Positions 26,036-39,645 of a DNA stretch of 64,000 bases are shown piece after piece (within the stretch, counting starts at the first letter, position 1; the number at the start of each line of letters is the position of its first letter). The translations under genes and the position numbers were made by a program. The stretch comes from Malurus cyaneus samueli. Lineage: Eukaryota; Chordata; Aves; Passeriformes; Maluridae. The stretch covers positions 43,587,782 to 43,651,781 of the forward strand of contig CM019217.1 in NCBI GenBank assembly GCA_009741485.1, read 5' to 3'. The notes below the pieces were generated by a model. That model saw only the letters and a program-made list of their open reading frames with translations. It had not been told where the DNA came from and ran no database searches.

Positions 26036-29000
26036 GTAAAAACATGCACAACAAATGATGTACAGGTTTGTGCACTGGCTTTCAACTGTCCATACTGTGC
26101 TGGCACTGTGCCATTCTCCACACCATCCTCCCAAAACACACAAGCTGTCTCCAAGACTATCCACCATCCCTGGGCAAATGTCTTACCCCACTCCTCCCAT
26201 CCTACCCATCAGCCACTGACTTGAAGGCACCGACTCCTAAACCCAACAAGATCTCTCTGTCCTGCAAGAGTGCAAGACAGACTCCTCCTCTTGCAGTAGA
26301 GAAACCACAACCATTTCAGGCATGGTCCAGAAAGAAATGAAAAAAAAGAAACCTAGAGATGCCATAAAACAGTACACAAGAGATCTGCAGAAGATACAGA
26401 GAACAGAAAGAAATTATTAACAGAAGAAAACAACGAAAGAACTACATAGAGCACCAAAATGTAAAGCCGAGTTTGTCCATTTAGAACAGGTCATTACATG
26501 TGAGAAAGCTTCCTCCAGTAGCACATATCCACAAACACAATTTCTTCACACACAGTAATCCCTGTACAAACAATGACCTCATAGCCTCAGCCTGCTATTT
26601 TTACCAGTATAGAAACTGGTGTTTCCATAGAAGCCTGTGTGTCTTTTCAAGGCACCATGAGCCATATGAATATAAAAGTGCCAATCTGCAACTTCCACAC
26701 CAAGATTGCCTTCATTTCTCAAAGTCAAGTAGTTATCCATAGATAAGAAAATCCATTTAAGGTAGCATGAGCTGACATATGATCAGAGTCTATGGTCCAA
26801 CCATGAGCATCTTCCAGCCCATGAGGGCTCACAAAAATAAGAGAAATACACACATTCCAGTAGGGTTTGTTCAAGGCAAACAGACAAGATTTTGATGAAG
26901 AGTTGGGCCACAACAGCAAATCCAAGAGTAATTAAACATGGCCATACATGACCTTTCAGATATTTCCATCAAGGTCAAGTAGGACCTACACTGAAGAAAG
27001 AAGTTTGACAGCTATTCACAAACCAGTGCAAGACTCTGATTTGCCATTAACTCATGAAAGAGAAAGCCACAGGGTCACCTCCTCAGTTTGGTGAAACACT
27101 GTGCAGCTGGCCTGGGCAACTGCTCTCATTTATGAAATGTCTGAAAACAATTTAGAAATAAAGAAACAACCAATAGCTGAAACATTTGTTACCACATAAC
27201 CCTGCCATGCAATGTCCCAGGGAAAAAAGCAAAACACATTTTTTACCCCCTATATCAGCAGGCAAGCAACGTAATTTTGTAAAAGGACCAGCATTTTGGA
27301 AGAGGTAATGCACAGAAGGGAACAGCTGTCCCTGACAGCATCTAATACAAAGTTCAGAAAGGCAAAGGTCATCAGTGAATCAACTGCCACATAAAACAGG
27401 GATAAACAATTAAAGCAGCAGGAGTTCAGCCTGCCATCCTAGCTGTACCTGGCAGAAGCACAAGGAAGGAGAGGAAGAGCAACACTGATTGTTTTGAAAG
27501 GAACTATCTTTTCTTCATCTACAAGAGAACCTCCAACTTCATTCACCTCTTGCAATTCTCTTCAGTAAGCTTCTTTTAGTCTAGTTTCACAATATACTGT
27601 GTTCTCCACAGGTGTTTCCTTAGGGATTTTCACCCAAGTGTTATAGGTGGGTGTGTGTATCTCAATTGCCCTCTTTTACTTCTAAGGATTATGTAAAGTA
27701 AATTTAACATCTTCAGGCATCCAGTAAAACTTGAAATTAGTAGTCCCTTGGTGATCTAGACAAAGTGGAAGCGGGGCACAACAGCCATGACTTATCAATT
27801 GAAAACAAAAACTAGCCAATATTGAAGAAGCTTTTCATGCTAAACACTAAAAACATACATTCTGTGCATACTGCAGAAATTGTTTCCTTATGCAAGTATA
27901 TTAATGTGACTCAAAAGCTTTCTCCCAAGAATTCCAGCTTTTTCTTTTCTTTTTTAATACATAGATTCCTGCTTCTTTTGTAAAACAGAAGTTTTAAAAA
28001 CCACTATAAACTTAATAAAAGAAGCTTTCATTATTATAAGACCAAGCATATATTCTAGGGAAAGTCCTCATGTAGCTAGACTTGCTTTTGGGGGTAAGCG
28101 TAATGACAATCTAAATGATCAGTGGTACTCCATACAAGCTTAGGTTGAAAATATTGTTTTAACATGATTCCTTTCAGACAGCCTAACCACTCACTGACAC
28201 TCTCAAAACTACTTTTCAGCTTTTCATTTTGAAACCCTTTCTCAATGGATATTCAGTTTGATTTAAAAAAAATAAGCACAACATAAACCATTTTTTTAAA
28301 ATATTCAGACATTTCTGCTGGCACAAAATCATTTATTCTTTTCAGATAAAGCAGAAGGAAAAAGAAAATCTGGTTGATCCTAACCTAGTTTTCAATCTTT
28401 CCTTTCCTTTCTTGCCTTAGCCACCACCCAAGCTGGTTATCTGGTACACAATCTCATGCTATTAGTCTCATGTCACTACTTTCTAAGAATTGGACTGTCA
28501 AAAATTATGGCACTAAGACCACAGGCTTTTTGGAAGGATGAGTTACCTCTGACGTGTCTTAATATTCCACCCACAGTGCCAGTCCTCACTTGTGCCTTTT
28601 GACTGGAGATGAAGCTATGGCCAGGGAGAAATTGCCATGTACAGCAAGGCAAAGCAAGCTCATTCTCCCACTGCCACTCGTGGAAAGCAAATGTTGTAAC
28701 TACATCTCGTAAGTAGTCCCTAAACCCTCTAGTAATTCTGCAGTCTGTGCCCCTTAATTGCTTTGCTCTCTCTCAGGCAACCAGTAAGCTACTCCCTTGC
28801 TACTTTTACCTTCAATTTCACTTCCACATCTGGAGCACTGTTCCACAAACACAGCGAAGACAGGATTAGGAGTAATTCCACCAAGCAATCAGGAGAGGTC
28901 AAAGTGCTGGGCATCAGCTGTCACTCCCAGGCTGCTCTGACACCTGAGCAGGAACCCACTGGGAGCCGATACCATCTACTGCCCCAAGCAGCTCCACAGG

Positions 29001-29497
29001 GTCAAACGCTATCCAGCGATCAAAGGCAAAGGTTCAACAGAAATGCCTGGCCGAGCCAACTGCATTGCAGTCTGAATTTTCCTAGCAGCTGATGCCATCT
29101 ACTCAAAGCAAAATATGCCCTGCTATAAGCAAAAGTTGGAAAATGTCCTCTTCTTGGTTAATTTCATTCCATACTCCCAGTATTCCATGGATTTCCCTTC
29201 TTATAGACAATCATGGCACATCATGTATTAGGAATACATGGTTCACATCTTGAGTACAGTAGTTTATTCTCATGCAAATATTCTTTCATGTGTCAGCTGG
29301 GAAACTGGACCCTCAAAGGCCTTCATCCAGAAGTCCTAAAACCCAAGTACTAACAATGTTATACATGTAAAATTACTTTTTTTTTTTTGTAGTCCAATGA
29401 CTAATTCACTCAAGCAGAAAGCTAAAAATTTTGATAGCATCATTTGTGCACATCACCTGACAGTACCATCTCTTTATTTGTGCCAGACTTCTGTATT

Positions 29498-29748
29498 TCA
29501 CAGAATCACAGAATATGCCAAGTTGGAAGTTACCCACAAGGATCACAAAGTCCAACTCCTGGCCTTGCACAGCACCATCCATTCCCAAGAGTCACATCAT
29601 GTCCCAAGAGTGTTGTCCAAATGCTTCCTGAACTCTATCAGGCTGGTGCTGTGACCACTTCCCTGGGAGCCTGGTCCACTGCCTAACCAGTAAAGGTGAA
29701 AAAACCTTCTGACACAACTTCAGGCAATTCCCTTGGGTCCTGACTCAT
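29498..29748 (-). mobile_element. CR1 LINE 3'-end fragment
   Basis: This CR1 fragment is in minus orientation. The plus strand shows the reverse-complemented CR1 tail CACAGAATCACAGAATATG at the left end, followed by AGTCCAACTCCTGGCC, GTTGTCCAAATGCTTCCTGA, GGCTGGTGCTGTGACCACTT and TTCCCTTGGGTCCTG. These are diagnostic of CR1 3' regions common in bird genomes. The copy is truncated at its CR1 5' side near 29,748 and carries internal deletions. It lies in TMEM131L intron 3 and is co-oriented with the gene. Confidence 0.92.
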
Positions 29749-32715
29749 TATGCTCATTCAGGAAACACCTAAACCTTCAAAATTTGCTACTGTCAGTTGT
29801 GGCAACTGAAGCCACCAGGATGAGGGGGCAAGAGGACAAAAAAACCCAAAATAACAAAAAAAAACCTACAAACACAACAACAAAACCCTTTCTTGTCCAC
29901 ACTTGTCATTGACTGTTCTGAAAGGCATCTTTTACTGCTGACTTTCAAATATAAGAAAAGGTTTTTTAAGAAACTTGAAGCTTTTGAATAAGCTAGTCCA
30001 AATACACGTAACTTTATTTCTGTCAAAGCCTATGGCCTGGAGCAATACTCAAGTGTCTACTGTGCTGCATTTCTTATTTCAGAATCTAATCAAGAGAGAC
30101 ACAAAACTGCACAAAGCAACCTGTGGAAGCATCCAAACAATCAGAACAGCAGGAACCACACGGTGGAAATCAAGGACCTGATAATGATCCTCTTCTCGCG
30201 CAGGCAGCTGCAAACCCTTGGACCGACAAATCAACTACTTCTCATTCAATTCTGAAATAGCTTTTCACAAAAATTGCTATTTTGACAATATCTTTTACCT
30301 CCATGCAAATTTCTCTGCTTGTTAAAGTTAAACCTAAGGCAGAAACGATAAGATCACATTCATCTCCCCTGTGCACTTGCCACAAGAACAACAGCAAACC
30401 AAGAAGACCACCCCAAAAGGAAGATTTTATGATGCACATGCACAGGAAGTCAGTTAAAAGACTGTTAATGCTTTACTGGTTTTGCTGTGTTTGGATTTTT
30501 TAAAGTAGGTTAGCAAGCTCTCAAGGGAGTCCACTAACCCAGAATTAAAAACTGAAAAAAACAATGTTTTGGAAAGAGACTTTCTCCTCTATGCCCTGAG
30601 ATGATGAACTCTTCATACTTCCTTCATCTCTGGGGAAATTTCTGATTTCTCTATCTCCTTTAACTTCTGCTTGTACCACCTACACTAAGGTGCTTTGCTT
30701 CTAGGACTTCACATCAAATTACAGTAGCTTTAGCTGATTTCCCCAGGGCATGCAGTCAGACAATGAGATGAAGATGCTGGAAGCTTCAGGTTTTGCTGCT
30801 ACAGGAAAAGGAAATCCCCATGATTTCACCATATAGTAATATAAGCCAAGGGAATGAAAAATAATCTGGAAATAAACTAATAAATTCTAGTCTTTCATCT
30901 GTACCTTTGCTGGGTCTTCTTCATAAGCTCTACACTGTAATATTCCTTCAGTATATAGAGTATATAGAGATCTATGTATGCATTTATGTACAGAGCAAAC
31001 CAGAACAGTTTAGAAGATACACACAAGACAGGATCTGTTTGGACAAGTTTCCCTGAAGCATTTCAGTGGGAGAACAGAAGGATGTTTCCATCCATGCAAG
31101 TAAATCTTACAAACTTTACTGCCAAAAAGCAAGTTCATTTTTGAAAATGAATAATTACTAGAAAAATCTTTAAGCACCTGAATGGCCAAAAAAAACCCCA
31201 GACAAATCATGTTTTCCTCTAAGTCTCAAGAACTCATTATTTTTCAACAGTATTTTTATTGCCATAGTAGCCAATTACCCCATCCACCTCCAGAGAAAAA
31301 TAGGCAAGTAGAGATTTTTTTTTCTGCCTAAATTACATTTCTCTGCCTACTAAGGAAAATCTCAGGAACAATCTTAAGCACAGCAATAGAGACTGCTGCC
31401 TTCTGACTACCACTCAATAAAGAAAGCATGCAGGTAATAAAGTTACACAGTAAAAATTCTGCATCCAAACTGTAACAGCTCCCAGACGAAAAAAATCAAA
31501 AACTTCTGTATTTGTGCAGGGAAATGCAGCTTTCAATAGTTTACCCCTCTTTTCACAACAGTCGGCAGAAAAAAGAAATCCCCTCTGCAGGTAGGAATTG
31601 GGGCACTTAGGCAAGCACAAGTAATAAGCACCAGCTGTCAGCACCACAGTAATTCTCACATCCTGTTTCTATACCATCTTTGTAATTCCCACAGAGATGA
31701 GGCACAGGAGCCTTAATGTGATGCTGGGTTCAGATGAGAAGGCTCCCAATGGGGCAGAAAGGGGAAAAGCCATGTGAAGAAGCACTGCAGTGCAGGACAG
31801 ACCCATAATAACCATCCTGTTCCTGCCACCCCAGGCTTACTGCTCCTGCCAGCTCCCAGCTTGTGTTTTATCAAATCTATTGGTTCTGAAACCTAAGCTA
31901 AGGACAAAGACTGGAGATAAATGAGAAAAGCATTTCTGGCTAACTGCAGCCATCAGAAAACGGTGCTGTTACACATGTTTATTTTAAGTCTTGTGATCTT
32001 TCTGGCTGGCATGGCACTGAAAGCTGTAACCACATTAACACATACCAAAGGAAGGAAGTGTTTCACTGGTAGATGTCCAAGCATTTTAACCTGGACGTTC
32101 AGAGGAAACAAAAGTGTATTTAAAAAATAATCTGTGATGCTGTTTACTCAACTCTTCAAAATACAAAGGCCTGATATTAAGAGAAACAGCAGAGTTGAGG
32201 CTACAGTTCTGAAGAGCTTCACTATTTATCTGATTTCAAGACAAGGGCAGAATATTTATTGTTCCACAGCAATACATTAGTAAACTTTTGGCTTTAAATC
32301 TCCTTTATCTCTTGCCTTGCCTTGGTACAAATTAATACTCTGAGACTACTTATACTTACAAATTTCATAATGGAAAACTGTCCCCTGCCTTAAACAAATT
32401 AATTACAAAATATACAACAAAACTTAATTAATAAACAGATTTTTTTGTGTGTGTAAAAGCAATGAGAAGCAAATTCATCACAGAGACAGGAGAAAGAGAT
32501 GCGAGAAGGTATTTTGTGCTTGCATACACTGAGCACAGATTTTTTGGTTTTGCTAACAAATCAATAGCAACATGAAGTTGAGAAAACTGCAAGCCACAAG
32601 TAATAAAAAACTGTTTAGCATGCAGGAGAAAAAAAAAATTGTAGTCTGCCCAATTCCATTTTGGTATTTCCAAAATGAGCTTCAATACTCTTGTTTCCAT
32701 TTGAGTTTAGCTTAC

Positions 32716-32759
32716 CTTTGCTCTTGCGGATGCTCTTCCACATCCTCCTCCGAATCAGC
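32716..32759 (-). CDS. TMEM131L: TMEM131L coding exon 3 (acidic mini-exon)
   Basis: This 44-nt exon has a strong CTGTTTGTCAG acceptor and GTAAGC donor. It is in phase 0 at entry and leaves two bases that make Ser with exon 4. It encodes ADSEEDVEEHPQEQ(S). The human equivalent as recalled is GDSEEGLEEPSQEQS, so the acidic E/Q-rich linker between the signal-peptide region and the PapD-like domain is conserved in place and length. In the reading frame that follows directly from the exon 1 ATG as sequenced, this exon would begin GGC TGA, a stop. The intended frame requires the indel corrections discussed for exons 1 and 2. Confidence 0.9.
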
Positions 32760-34570
32760 CTGACAAACAGAGAAAATACAGTGTAAGAACCTCAGAACTG
32801 CAACATACTACACTGGACATATGTACCATTTTTAACTCATTCACAGATGGATTCTCATGTGACTTGTTTGCAAAACAAAATTCAGAAATATAAAATTCCT
32901 ACAACTCCTTTATGAGTCAAATAAGGTGGTTGATGGACATCCCATTTGAGGTTTCAGCTTATATTCCAAAGATAAATAGTGACTGTTCTGCTGGTTTTTC
33001 CCAAATGCTGCCTGAACAGACTCACTTTCCATTTATGCTAATGCATCTATATGAAATCTGCACACACACAGAATTTCAATCTAAAGCCATCAACTGCCCT
33101 CAAACTAAAGGAAGACTATTTTCTCCACTTTGAAATTATTTGTCCCCATAAGTAAATTTCATTAGCCAGTACTTGACCAAATAGGATGCAGAATGCCTTG
33201 AAATGCAGATCACCTGTGAATATCAAAAGCAAAAGCAAAGTACCACATTCCAACTGGCATGGTAAGGTCCCAACCCCACATCTTATCACTGATTAGCAGC
33301 ACGTACAGAAAGCAGACAGAGCAGCAGCTCTGAACACATCATCTTAGCTCAGTTGCTGGACTCAGGTAATTTTCAAGACATGCAGCTGAACTGTGTCAGC
33401 CTGCAGCTCACCACAAACCACTTTGAGCTGTCCACAGAAATGAACTCAAGTGTTGGTTCAATGAGCTCCCTGCAGGAAATCCATTTAAAACAAGGAGGTA
33501 GCTACTCTGAACTGGCCAATATCTCCAGGAACATTTTAGGTACAGCTCAAAATGAAGTATGTTACAGCCACTCAACCCCTGCTGATGAAACCAGGGACAA
33601 CTTTAGGGAGATTAACATTTTGCGGAAGAGGTCACAGTCATCCTGCCAGGAAACAGCTGGTGAGTTTTCCCTGCTTCTGCAGGTAATGGCTCTGTAAGAC
33701 ACGAACTACAGCCCTTAGCAATGACAAGGTAGGGGGAAAAAATCTTTTAAAATTAAAAGACTGTACTTTCCACCACCCCTCCTACACATTTCCCACGTAA
33801 GTATACCACAGAACAGGCCCCAAGCGACCAGCTTTGACTTTTACCTGCTATTTTCACTACATACTGGAAAAAAAAAATCACCTGTAAACACTAAACATCT
33901 TTCTACAGGCTTCAGATGCTTAAGTAGATCAGACAGCCCTACCTGCCTGCTGATAGGACAGACAGGAGGATTTCTGAAGACTTGAGCTTCATGACATGAG
34001 AAAAAATGACAACCACATCATGGCAGCAAATATGTTCAATGCTAATATTAATAATAATAATGAACTTATTGTGCCCAGAATAATGATCTTATGGCTAATA
34101 TTACTACAGATTTTGCCAAAAGCTACCAGACGCATCTGAACATCCACCTTTTGTCACAAGCAGCTCATTCAAGAGAAGCAGCAAAGCCTCCACCATAACA
34201 TAACCAAATCTGGAATGAGACTGACAGGGAAGTACAATTTGAGGACTTGACAATCCTTCTGTACACCTGGCCAGAGGTTGGAGACACCGTGCTAACTGTC
34301 CAGGATCTGCAGCATATCACAAAGCTCTTCAGCACAGATCTACCTAAAGGTCCTGGCCCCCATGCAGACCCAGCCATCTCCTCTTGTTAAGCCTTGCTGT
34401 TAGACTCCACCAGGACGGCACGATACAAACCCATGATGTTTTCCAACTTCTCCAAGCTCCTTCTGTACTTCTGAGACCTCAGTAAAATACCAAGCAGAAC
34501 TAGAGGACTCCTTACCCACCTCATCCAGAAACAGCTCCTCTGCCACAGCCAGCTAGCAAGCTATCCTCAT

Positions 34571-34605
34571 TTTAAATGGCTTAGTTCCTCCTTTAAATGG
34601 CTTAG
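34571..34605. repeat. Short direct repeat
   Basis: The 14-mer TTTAAATGGCTTAG occurs twice, starting at 34,571 and 34,592, with a 21-bp period. It is probably a local slippage duplication. Confidence 0.8.
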
Positions 34606-34864
34606 CATCTGCCAGGCATCAGAAACCTGGGTCTGTGTCTTTACACTGTGCTCACCCTTAACACCAGCCACCTCCTCATTTCTTCTTTTCATTTTTCCCC
34701 AAGCAACAAATCTACAGTGCAGCCACAGCATAACATCTCAAAACTGTGCAAGGAAACAAAAAATTTAAAATCATCCTCAACTCTGATCACACACAGATCC
34801 CCATCCCTATCTTTACTCCTCTATATAGGTTACATGTACATGTATGCTTACAGTGGATTCACAA

Positions 34865-34899
34865 TAAAAAAAAAAAAAACACCAAAAAAAGAAAAAAAA
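34865..34899. repeat. A-rich low-complexity tract
   Basis: An AATAAA string runs directly into a long A tract that is interrupted by C, ACC and G. It resembles a decayed poly-A tail, but no retrocopied gene was recognised upstream. Confidence 0.85.
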
Positions 34900-36989
34900 C
34901 CTAGCATTTTCAAACTACAGCACTATGGGGGGAAGGAACCTCCTGAAAGCTAAAATGCAGGTCCCAGCAGTCTATCTACGAAAAGAAAAAAAACCCCTTC
35001 CTCCAAACCTTATCCTGAATATGGGGCAGGTGCTTATCTTGTGCTGGAAAGCCCTTGAAAGTGCCCCTCTTGTGTCACACGAGTCTCAAGAGCCTGGGCT
35101 GACAGCTACTGCATAATCTGCATGGACAACCAGCCCCAGGTCCTATCAGCACCATCCAGAAGCTCAGCTGGGAGTCTGGAGGAGCCTTTCAACAGCTCAA
35201 AGAGGAACACAATTCCCACCCCAAGCCTGTCTCAGGCTTTCACACAAATTGTGTGTCTTCAGACAAAACCTGCTTTGAAGTAGGTGACTCTGTACATTTA
35301 ATTTGTGCACAGCTGATGGGATTGCTAGCGACACACTACGGTGTGGCATATCTCTGATGAATATATGTAAGATCAAGGTCTCCATCAGCTTTCAAAACCA
35401 GGAGAACTCTTAACCTTATTAGTCCCTGAGCTCCACTGAAGAACAGAAACTGAAGACAAGTTGCTACTACTTGGGAGAAAGAAAAAAAAAAATGTATCTT
35501 TCAGACCCAAATAGAACCTTGCCAGTGAAAACCCAGACAATGCCTCTGTATTTGTCTAGTGTCTATAACAACCATGATACAGTAAATACTGCAGTATGGT
35601 TCCTAAAATCCAAGCACCTGAAACACTGTCACAGTAAACTGAAACAAGAAGTCATTGTAATCTCCTCAGTATCTGCAAGCAAACTGAAACATTCACGAGG
35701 TGCTCCTCCAACAAAACATCTCACTCCTCTCCTACATGTGACACAGAGGAACAGCAGAAAACCCATCACATCAGTCAACATGGCACTGACACCAAAATAA
35801 AGTTTGATATACACTGCCTTTGGTGACTTACTGTCATTTTCAATCATGAAAACAAAAACCACAACTTAACCTTCATTATGTCATTTTGAGGTAGTTCCTC
35901 CCTCCAGACTGAAGCGGCTGAAGGGAAGGCATTCTGCAGGTACCCAACCCACCTGCCCTTGCCTTCAGATGCTCCCAGTAAGCACCTACATGGTTTCTTC
36001 AGACAGAAACATGCAACTGGGACTCTCCAATACCTCTTTCAAGTGGTGTAGGCCATGAAACACTGGCATTTGTGCTTCTTTCATACACTCATAGAAACAG
36101 CTGGCTTGATACTCTTACTGTGCTTTTTGTTGTCCTCTTTCCTCTCTTTTTTGGCAAACACAAAATATAACTAACCACCTTTCAGCTTTGCACTGAAGTG
36201 CTACAACCTGGCTGTTTATATCTGGAGCTTTTTCAGCCTTTAATGGTGAATGGCTTGGGTGTCAAGTCTTATACAAAGGAGCGTTTTACTCCCAAGCATT
36301 TTACTTAAGTTAGTACTAACAAATTACAAACAAACATGCAAAACCACAAAATTATAAGGGGCTGAATAAAAACCACAACTGCTCTAACCAAGTCTCTCCC
36401 ACTCAAGATTTTCCATGTCAAAATCTGAAAAAGCCAGCTGTCCATCCCAGGGACACTTCCTATAAAAGGGAGGTTAAGTGTAAGGAGAAGGACAGCAAGT
36501 TCAGCGGGTGCTCTGTGGTTAACCCCCACTTCACACCACCTTCAACAAGAAAGAAGAGATGGACACAAAGGAATATAGCCTCCACATCCGACTGGGAAAA
36601 CCAGCTGGCCTCAGAGCTAAAAAGGGAATCCAGGAAGAAACATTAAAATGCTGGAGGAAGCAGCAGACCAGTGGAAGACTGTAAGCAGGCCTCGATACAG
36701 CCTCAGCCCCAGCACATGAGCCCACGCACACCCTCACCAACTGCAATGCTCCGGCACCTTTTGGGCTCGGCTGCGGAGCAACAGCAGGTGAGCCATCCCC
36801 AAACAGCTCTGCAGGCTTCAGAGGAAGCCGAAATCAAAAGCTCACAAGCAGGAGGGGGGGTGAAAAAAGGAAAAGCACAAATATGTATAAGAGGGAAGCT
36901 GGGAGGGGGCATGCGAGAAGCACAAACAATGAAAGGGAAGCAAGAGGAAACAGAAGGTAGAACAACCAAGCGGGGTGGAGGCGCGGGGG

Positions 36990-37170
36990 CCCTGGGCGGC
37001 TGCGCTCCAGCATGCAAATTCATGCAGTTCACGTAGACAAAGCGATGCTGTGAAAGGCCTAGAAAGCAACTACAAATATTAAAATGCTTTGTTTCCCCTC
37101 CCTCACCCCTTAACGTGATGTCTTTATTCACTACATGCTCCTGGAACAAAAGCATGTGCAGGCAGCCGGA
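36990..37170. promoter_or_regulatory. Candidate non-coding regulatory block in intron 2
   Basis: The block holds a POU-type octamer ATGCAAAT next to GTTCACGTAG, ACAAATATTAAAATG and TAACGTGATG strings, in non-repetitive sequence of mixed composition adjoining a GC-rich stretch. This is a judgement from motif texture only; no conservation could be measured. Confidence 0.25.
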
Positions 37171-39239
37171 TGGCTGAATGGGTTACCAATCCGTCCAACT
37201 TTCAACCTCAAATTCTGCAGGCAGCAAGGAATGCTCAAAACTGCTCTGTCACAGGCAGGCAGCTGATGATGCATGGAAAATAAGATAATAGTGTAAAGCC
37301 ATGACAGAAAGAGAAAAACATCCCTCAGACAGCATTGGTAACCCGCCAGAAATAGGCTAAAGGGCTGGCAGACAGGGCACCCTAATCCACTTTCCTGCTG
37401 AAAGTGGTGGGAGGGAGGTGCTTTGGCAGAGGAATAAGCACAGTTCCTTCCCTAGATTTTTCACTTCTGCAGGTGAAATCCTCACTCATCGGTGCCCCAC
37501 TCCCTCCAAAAATGAGCAGGAAAACAAAATCAAGGGGCCAATTCCCAAGGTCTTCACCAAGACCCATCTTCAAACAGGTGAATGAAGCAACCCTTGGATA
37601 TTCCCTACCAAACATTTATTATCCACTCAAAAGCAAGGAAGTTCTTCCTCTTAGTAGTTCCTCACCATCACATCAACAATGCTGTGACACATGAACACAG
37701 TGCAACAACCCTCATCAAGGGTTTAACCGAGAAAATCTATTCTTGCAAGAAAGAGAACACGGAAAAACTCCTTGTAGCAGCAGCAGGTCAGACCATTTTT
37801 TTTAAAATGAAACGTGATCAACAAGCAATAAACCACTTGCAAGTTTAAGCATCTCTCTAACAAAGGGCAGTATGAAGGTAACACGTGTAGCAATTTTCCA
37901 GATCTAAGGAACTGATGCTGGCTTCTCCACTGACGCCCCTCACCAGCCCAGAACAGTCACACAGGAGGGCAACAATGCTGAAATGCCTTCGGAACCTCAC
38001 AGACACTGCAGGGGATTGTGGCTGGGTGGGCAATTCTCGACTCCTCTGGCATCCACGGAAGAGTCATGACCAGCCACTGCAGACCAGTGCCACCACTCCA
38101 TGAAAGAGGTGCTGTGTCTCTCACCACATCCACAGGGACTAAGGAAAGCCTCCTTTCCTCCTCACCCCAGAACAGGAAAAGGTGGTTTCAAGTGTGGCCA
38201 CGGGGCCCAAGCCCAGCAGGGGCTGGGTAAAGCCCAGCTCCACAGGGAAACAAAAGATCAAGCATCAGGGTCAGGCCTGTAACCAAATTTCGGTCTTAAA
38301 ACCTGTTTGAGGAACCCAGGCCCTTTTGCTTCAGCTTTTGTAGTCACCGATGCATCAGATGCTGCTGCGGGCCTCAAGCTCAGAGGGGAAAGCCATGCAA
38401 ACCAGTCTGTGCACCACTAGTAAGCACAGATTGGATCATCTGACTTCTAACCTCTTAAACATCTTTTATTGCAGCAAGCCTATTCCAGTTTACTTCTCAC
38501 TCTGTCACAACTGAAGCTAGAAGACTAGTTTATTTCCCACATACCTAACACAGTCCCTACAGAAATGATGGAGGAGCAGCAGCCTCAGCTTCATCTTCAC
38601 TGCTGCAAGGACTCAGCAAGACCATATGCTCAGCTATGCCAAGTTCACGGGTCACTCATGCCTGGTTTTCCTTCAGCCAAGCTAAAGCTAATTTTTATGA
38701 GGATGCTCAAGAACAAAGTGTTTTCCAAGAGGAGCTAATCTCCTCAGGAAGTAAACATCACGTCATCATCACTCAATTGCAGCTTCACTAGGAGAAGCAA
38801 CTATAAATGACTACATTACACAGTTCTACATCTAATGCATCTTAATGTCTGCAATGTAAGGAACGCAGACGCAAAAGGCTGAGTTCCTTAAGCATCTCTG
38901 GGCATAGCAACTTTACACATTCCCTTAGCTGCTACCACATCTGCACCAGGCAAATTTTCAACAGCACAATAAATGCATCCTATAATGTTATTTGGACATA
39001 CAATAGATAATACTTTCATAACACCGAAGTACAAAATGCTGGGTCCTGGTAAGCAGCATCAATCGTTAGCTAGCTGAAGAAAGAGGCAGCACTTCTGCTA
39101 TTTTTCCTTACATTAACGGGTCAATGGCAGAGCACTGAACAGAAAATGATATATGGGCTTAAGACAAATAAATTACCCGCTTTTGCCCCTCATATAACAT
39201 TATGTCCCTAAGGACTGCTTCTTCCTGTTTATGAGCCTG

Positions 39240-39600
39240 GTGCCTTGAAGTCTAGAAGGCCCAGCTCAACATATGGCAGAGTCCGTCAGTGCAGTGCGAG
39301 TTAAATGACTGCCTCGAATGCCATAAACTCCAGACCCCGCTTCCAGCGCCTCTCCTCGCTCACCAGCCCCGCCGGGCATTTGTACCATATTGGCTCCTCT
39401 CACCAACAGAATTTATCAAGTCTTGTTAGTGCCCAACGAAAGCGGCTAAACGAGACTAAAAAAAGCGCTTGGAAGAGAGGAACAGCACCATAAATGATGT
39501 GTCATTTAAAGGGGGGGAAAATGGCTTCACCCTGAGCAGGCCTGAGATATTGAGGCATGCATATTCACCATAGGTACATTTAGTGTGTGCCGAGCACAAA
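39240..39600. promoter_or_regulatory. Candidate regulatory block flanking the CpG island
   Basis: Non-repetitive sequence just inside intron 2 contains several CpG-bearing strings, CCATATTGG (a CArG-like box), ATTTAAAGG and TGCATATTCA (octamer-like). Its closeness to the first exons makes an intronic promoter-proximal element plausible. No conservation data are available. Confidence 0.25.
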
Positions 39601-39610
39601 TGCACTGGTT

Positions 39611-39645
39611 AAAAAAAAAAAAAAAAAACAAAAAAAGAAAAAAAA
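39611..39645. repeat. A-rich tract beside CpG island
   Basis: An 18-base A run continues as CA(7)GA(8), forming a T-rich stretch on the transcribed strand about 200 bases after exon 2. It marks the abrupt edge of the CpG island. Confidence 0.95.

Larger units (their letters stand above)
6139..32715 (-). other. TMEM131L: TMEM131L intron 3 (large, about 26.6 kb)
   Basis: The largest intron in the window separates the short acidic exon 3 from exon 4. The donor is GTAAGC after exon 3 and the acceptor is TTTTCAG. It holds CR1 fragments at 11,635-11,817 and 29,498-29,748, an interrupted poly-T with an ambiguous base near 10,159, a 46-base A run at 15,707, a TA repeat at 23,364, a 27-bp tandem duplication at 15,025 and a 15-N gap at 26,021. 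Numerous open frames of 60-159 codons on both strands lack family resemblance. No exon or RNA gene was recognised. Confidence 0.85.

Noticed and set aside
25829..26224. Open frames running through the N gap
   Set aside because: They cross 15 undetermined bases and are artefacts of translating N as an open codon.
36703..37155. 150-codon minus-strand open frame in intron 2
   Set aside because: Low-complexity Pro/Cys/Ser-rich translation with no recognised family, and no phase-compatible link to the flanking TMEM131L exons.
37160..37205. tRNA-like string (GCCGGATGGCTGAATGGGTTACCAATCC region)
   Set aside because: It lacks a proper B box (GGTTCGAATCC type), and the arms do not fold into a cloverleaf by eye.
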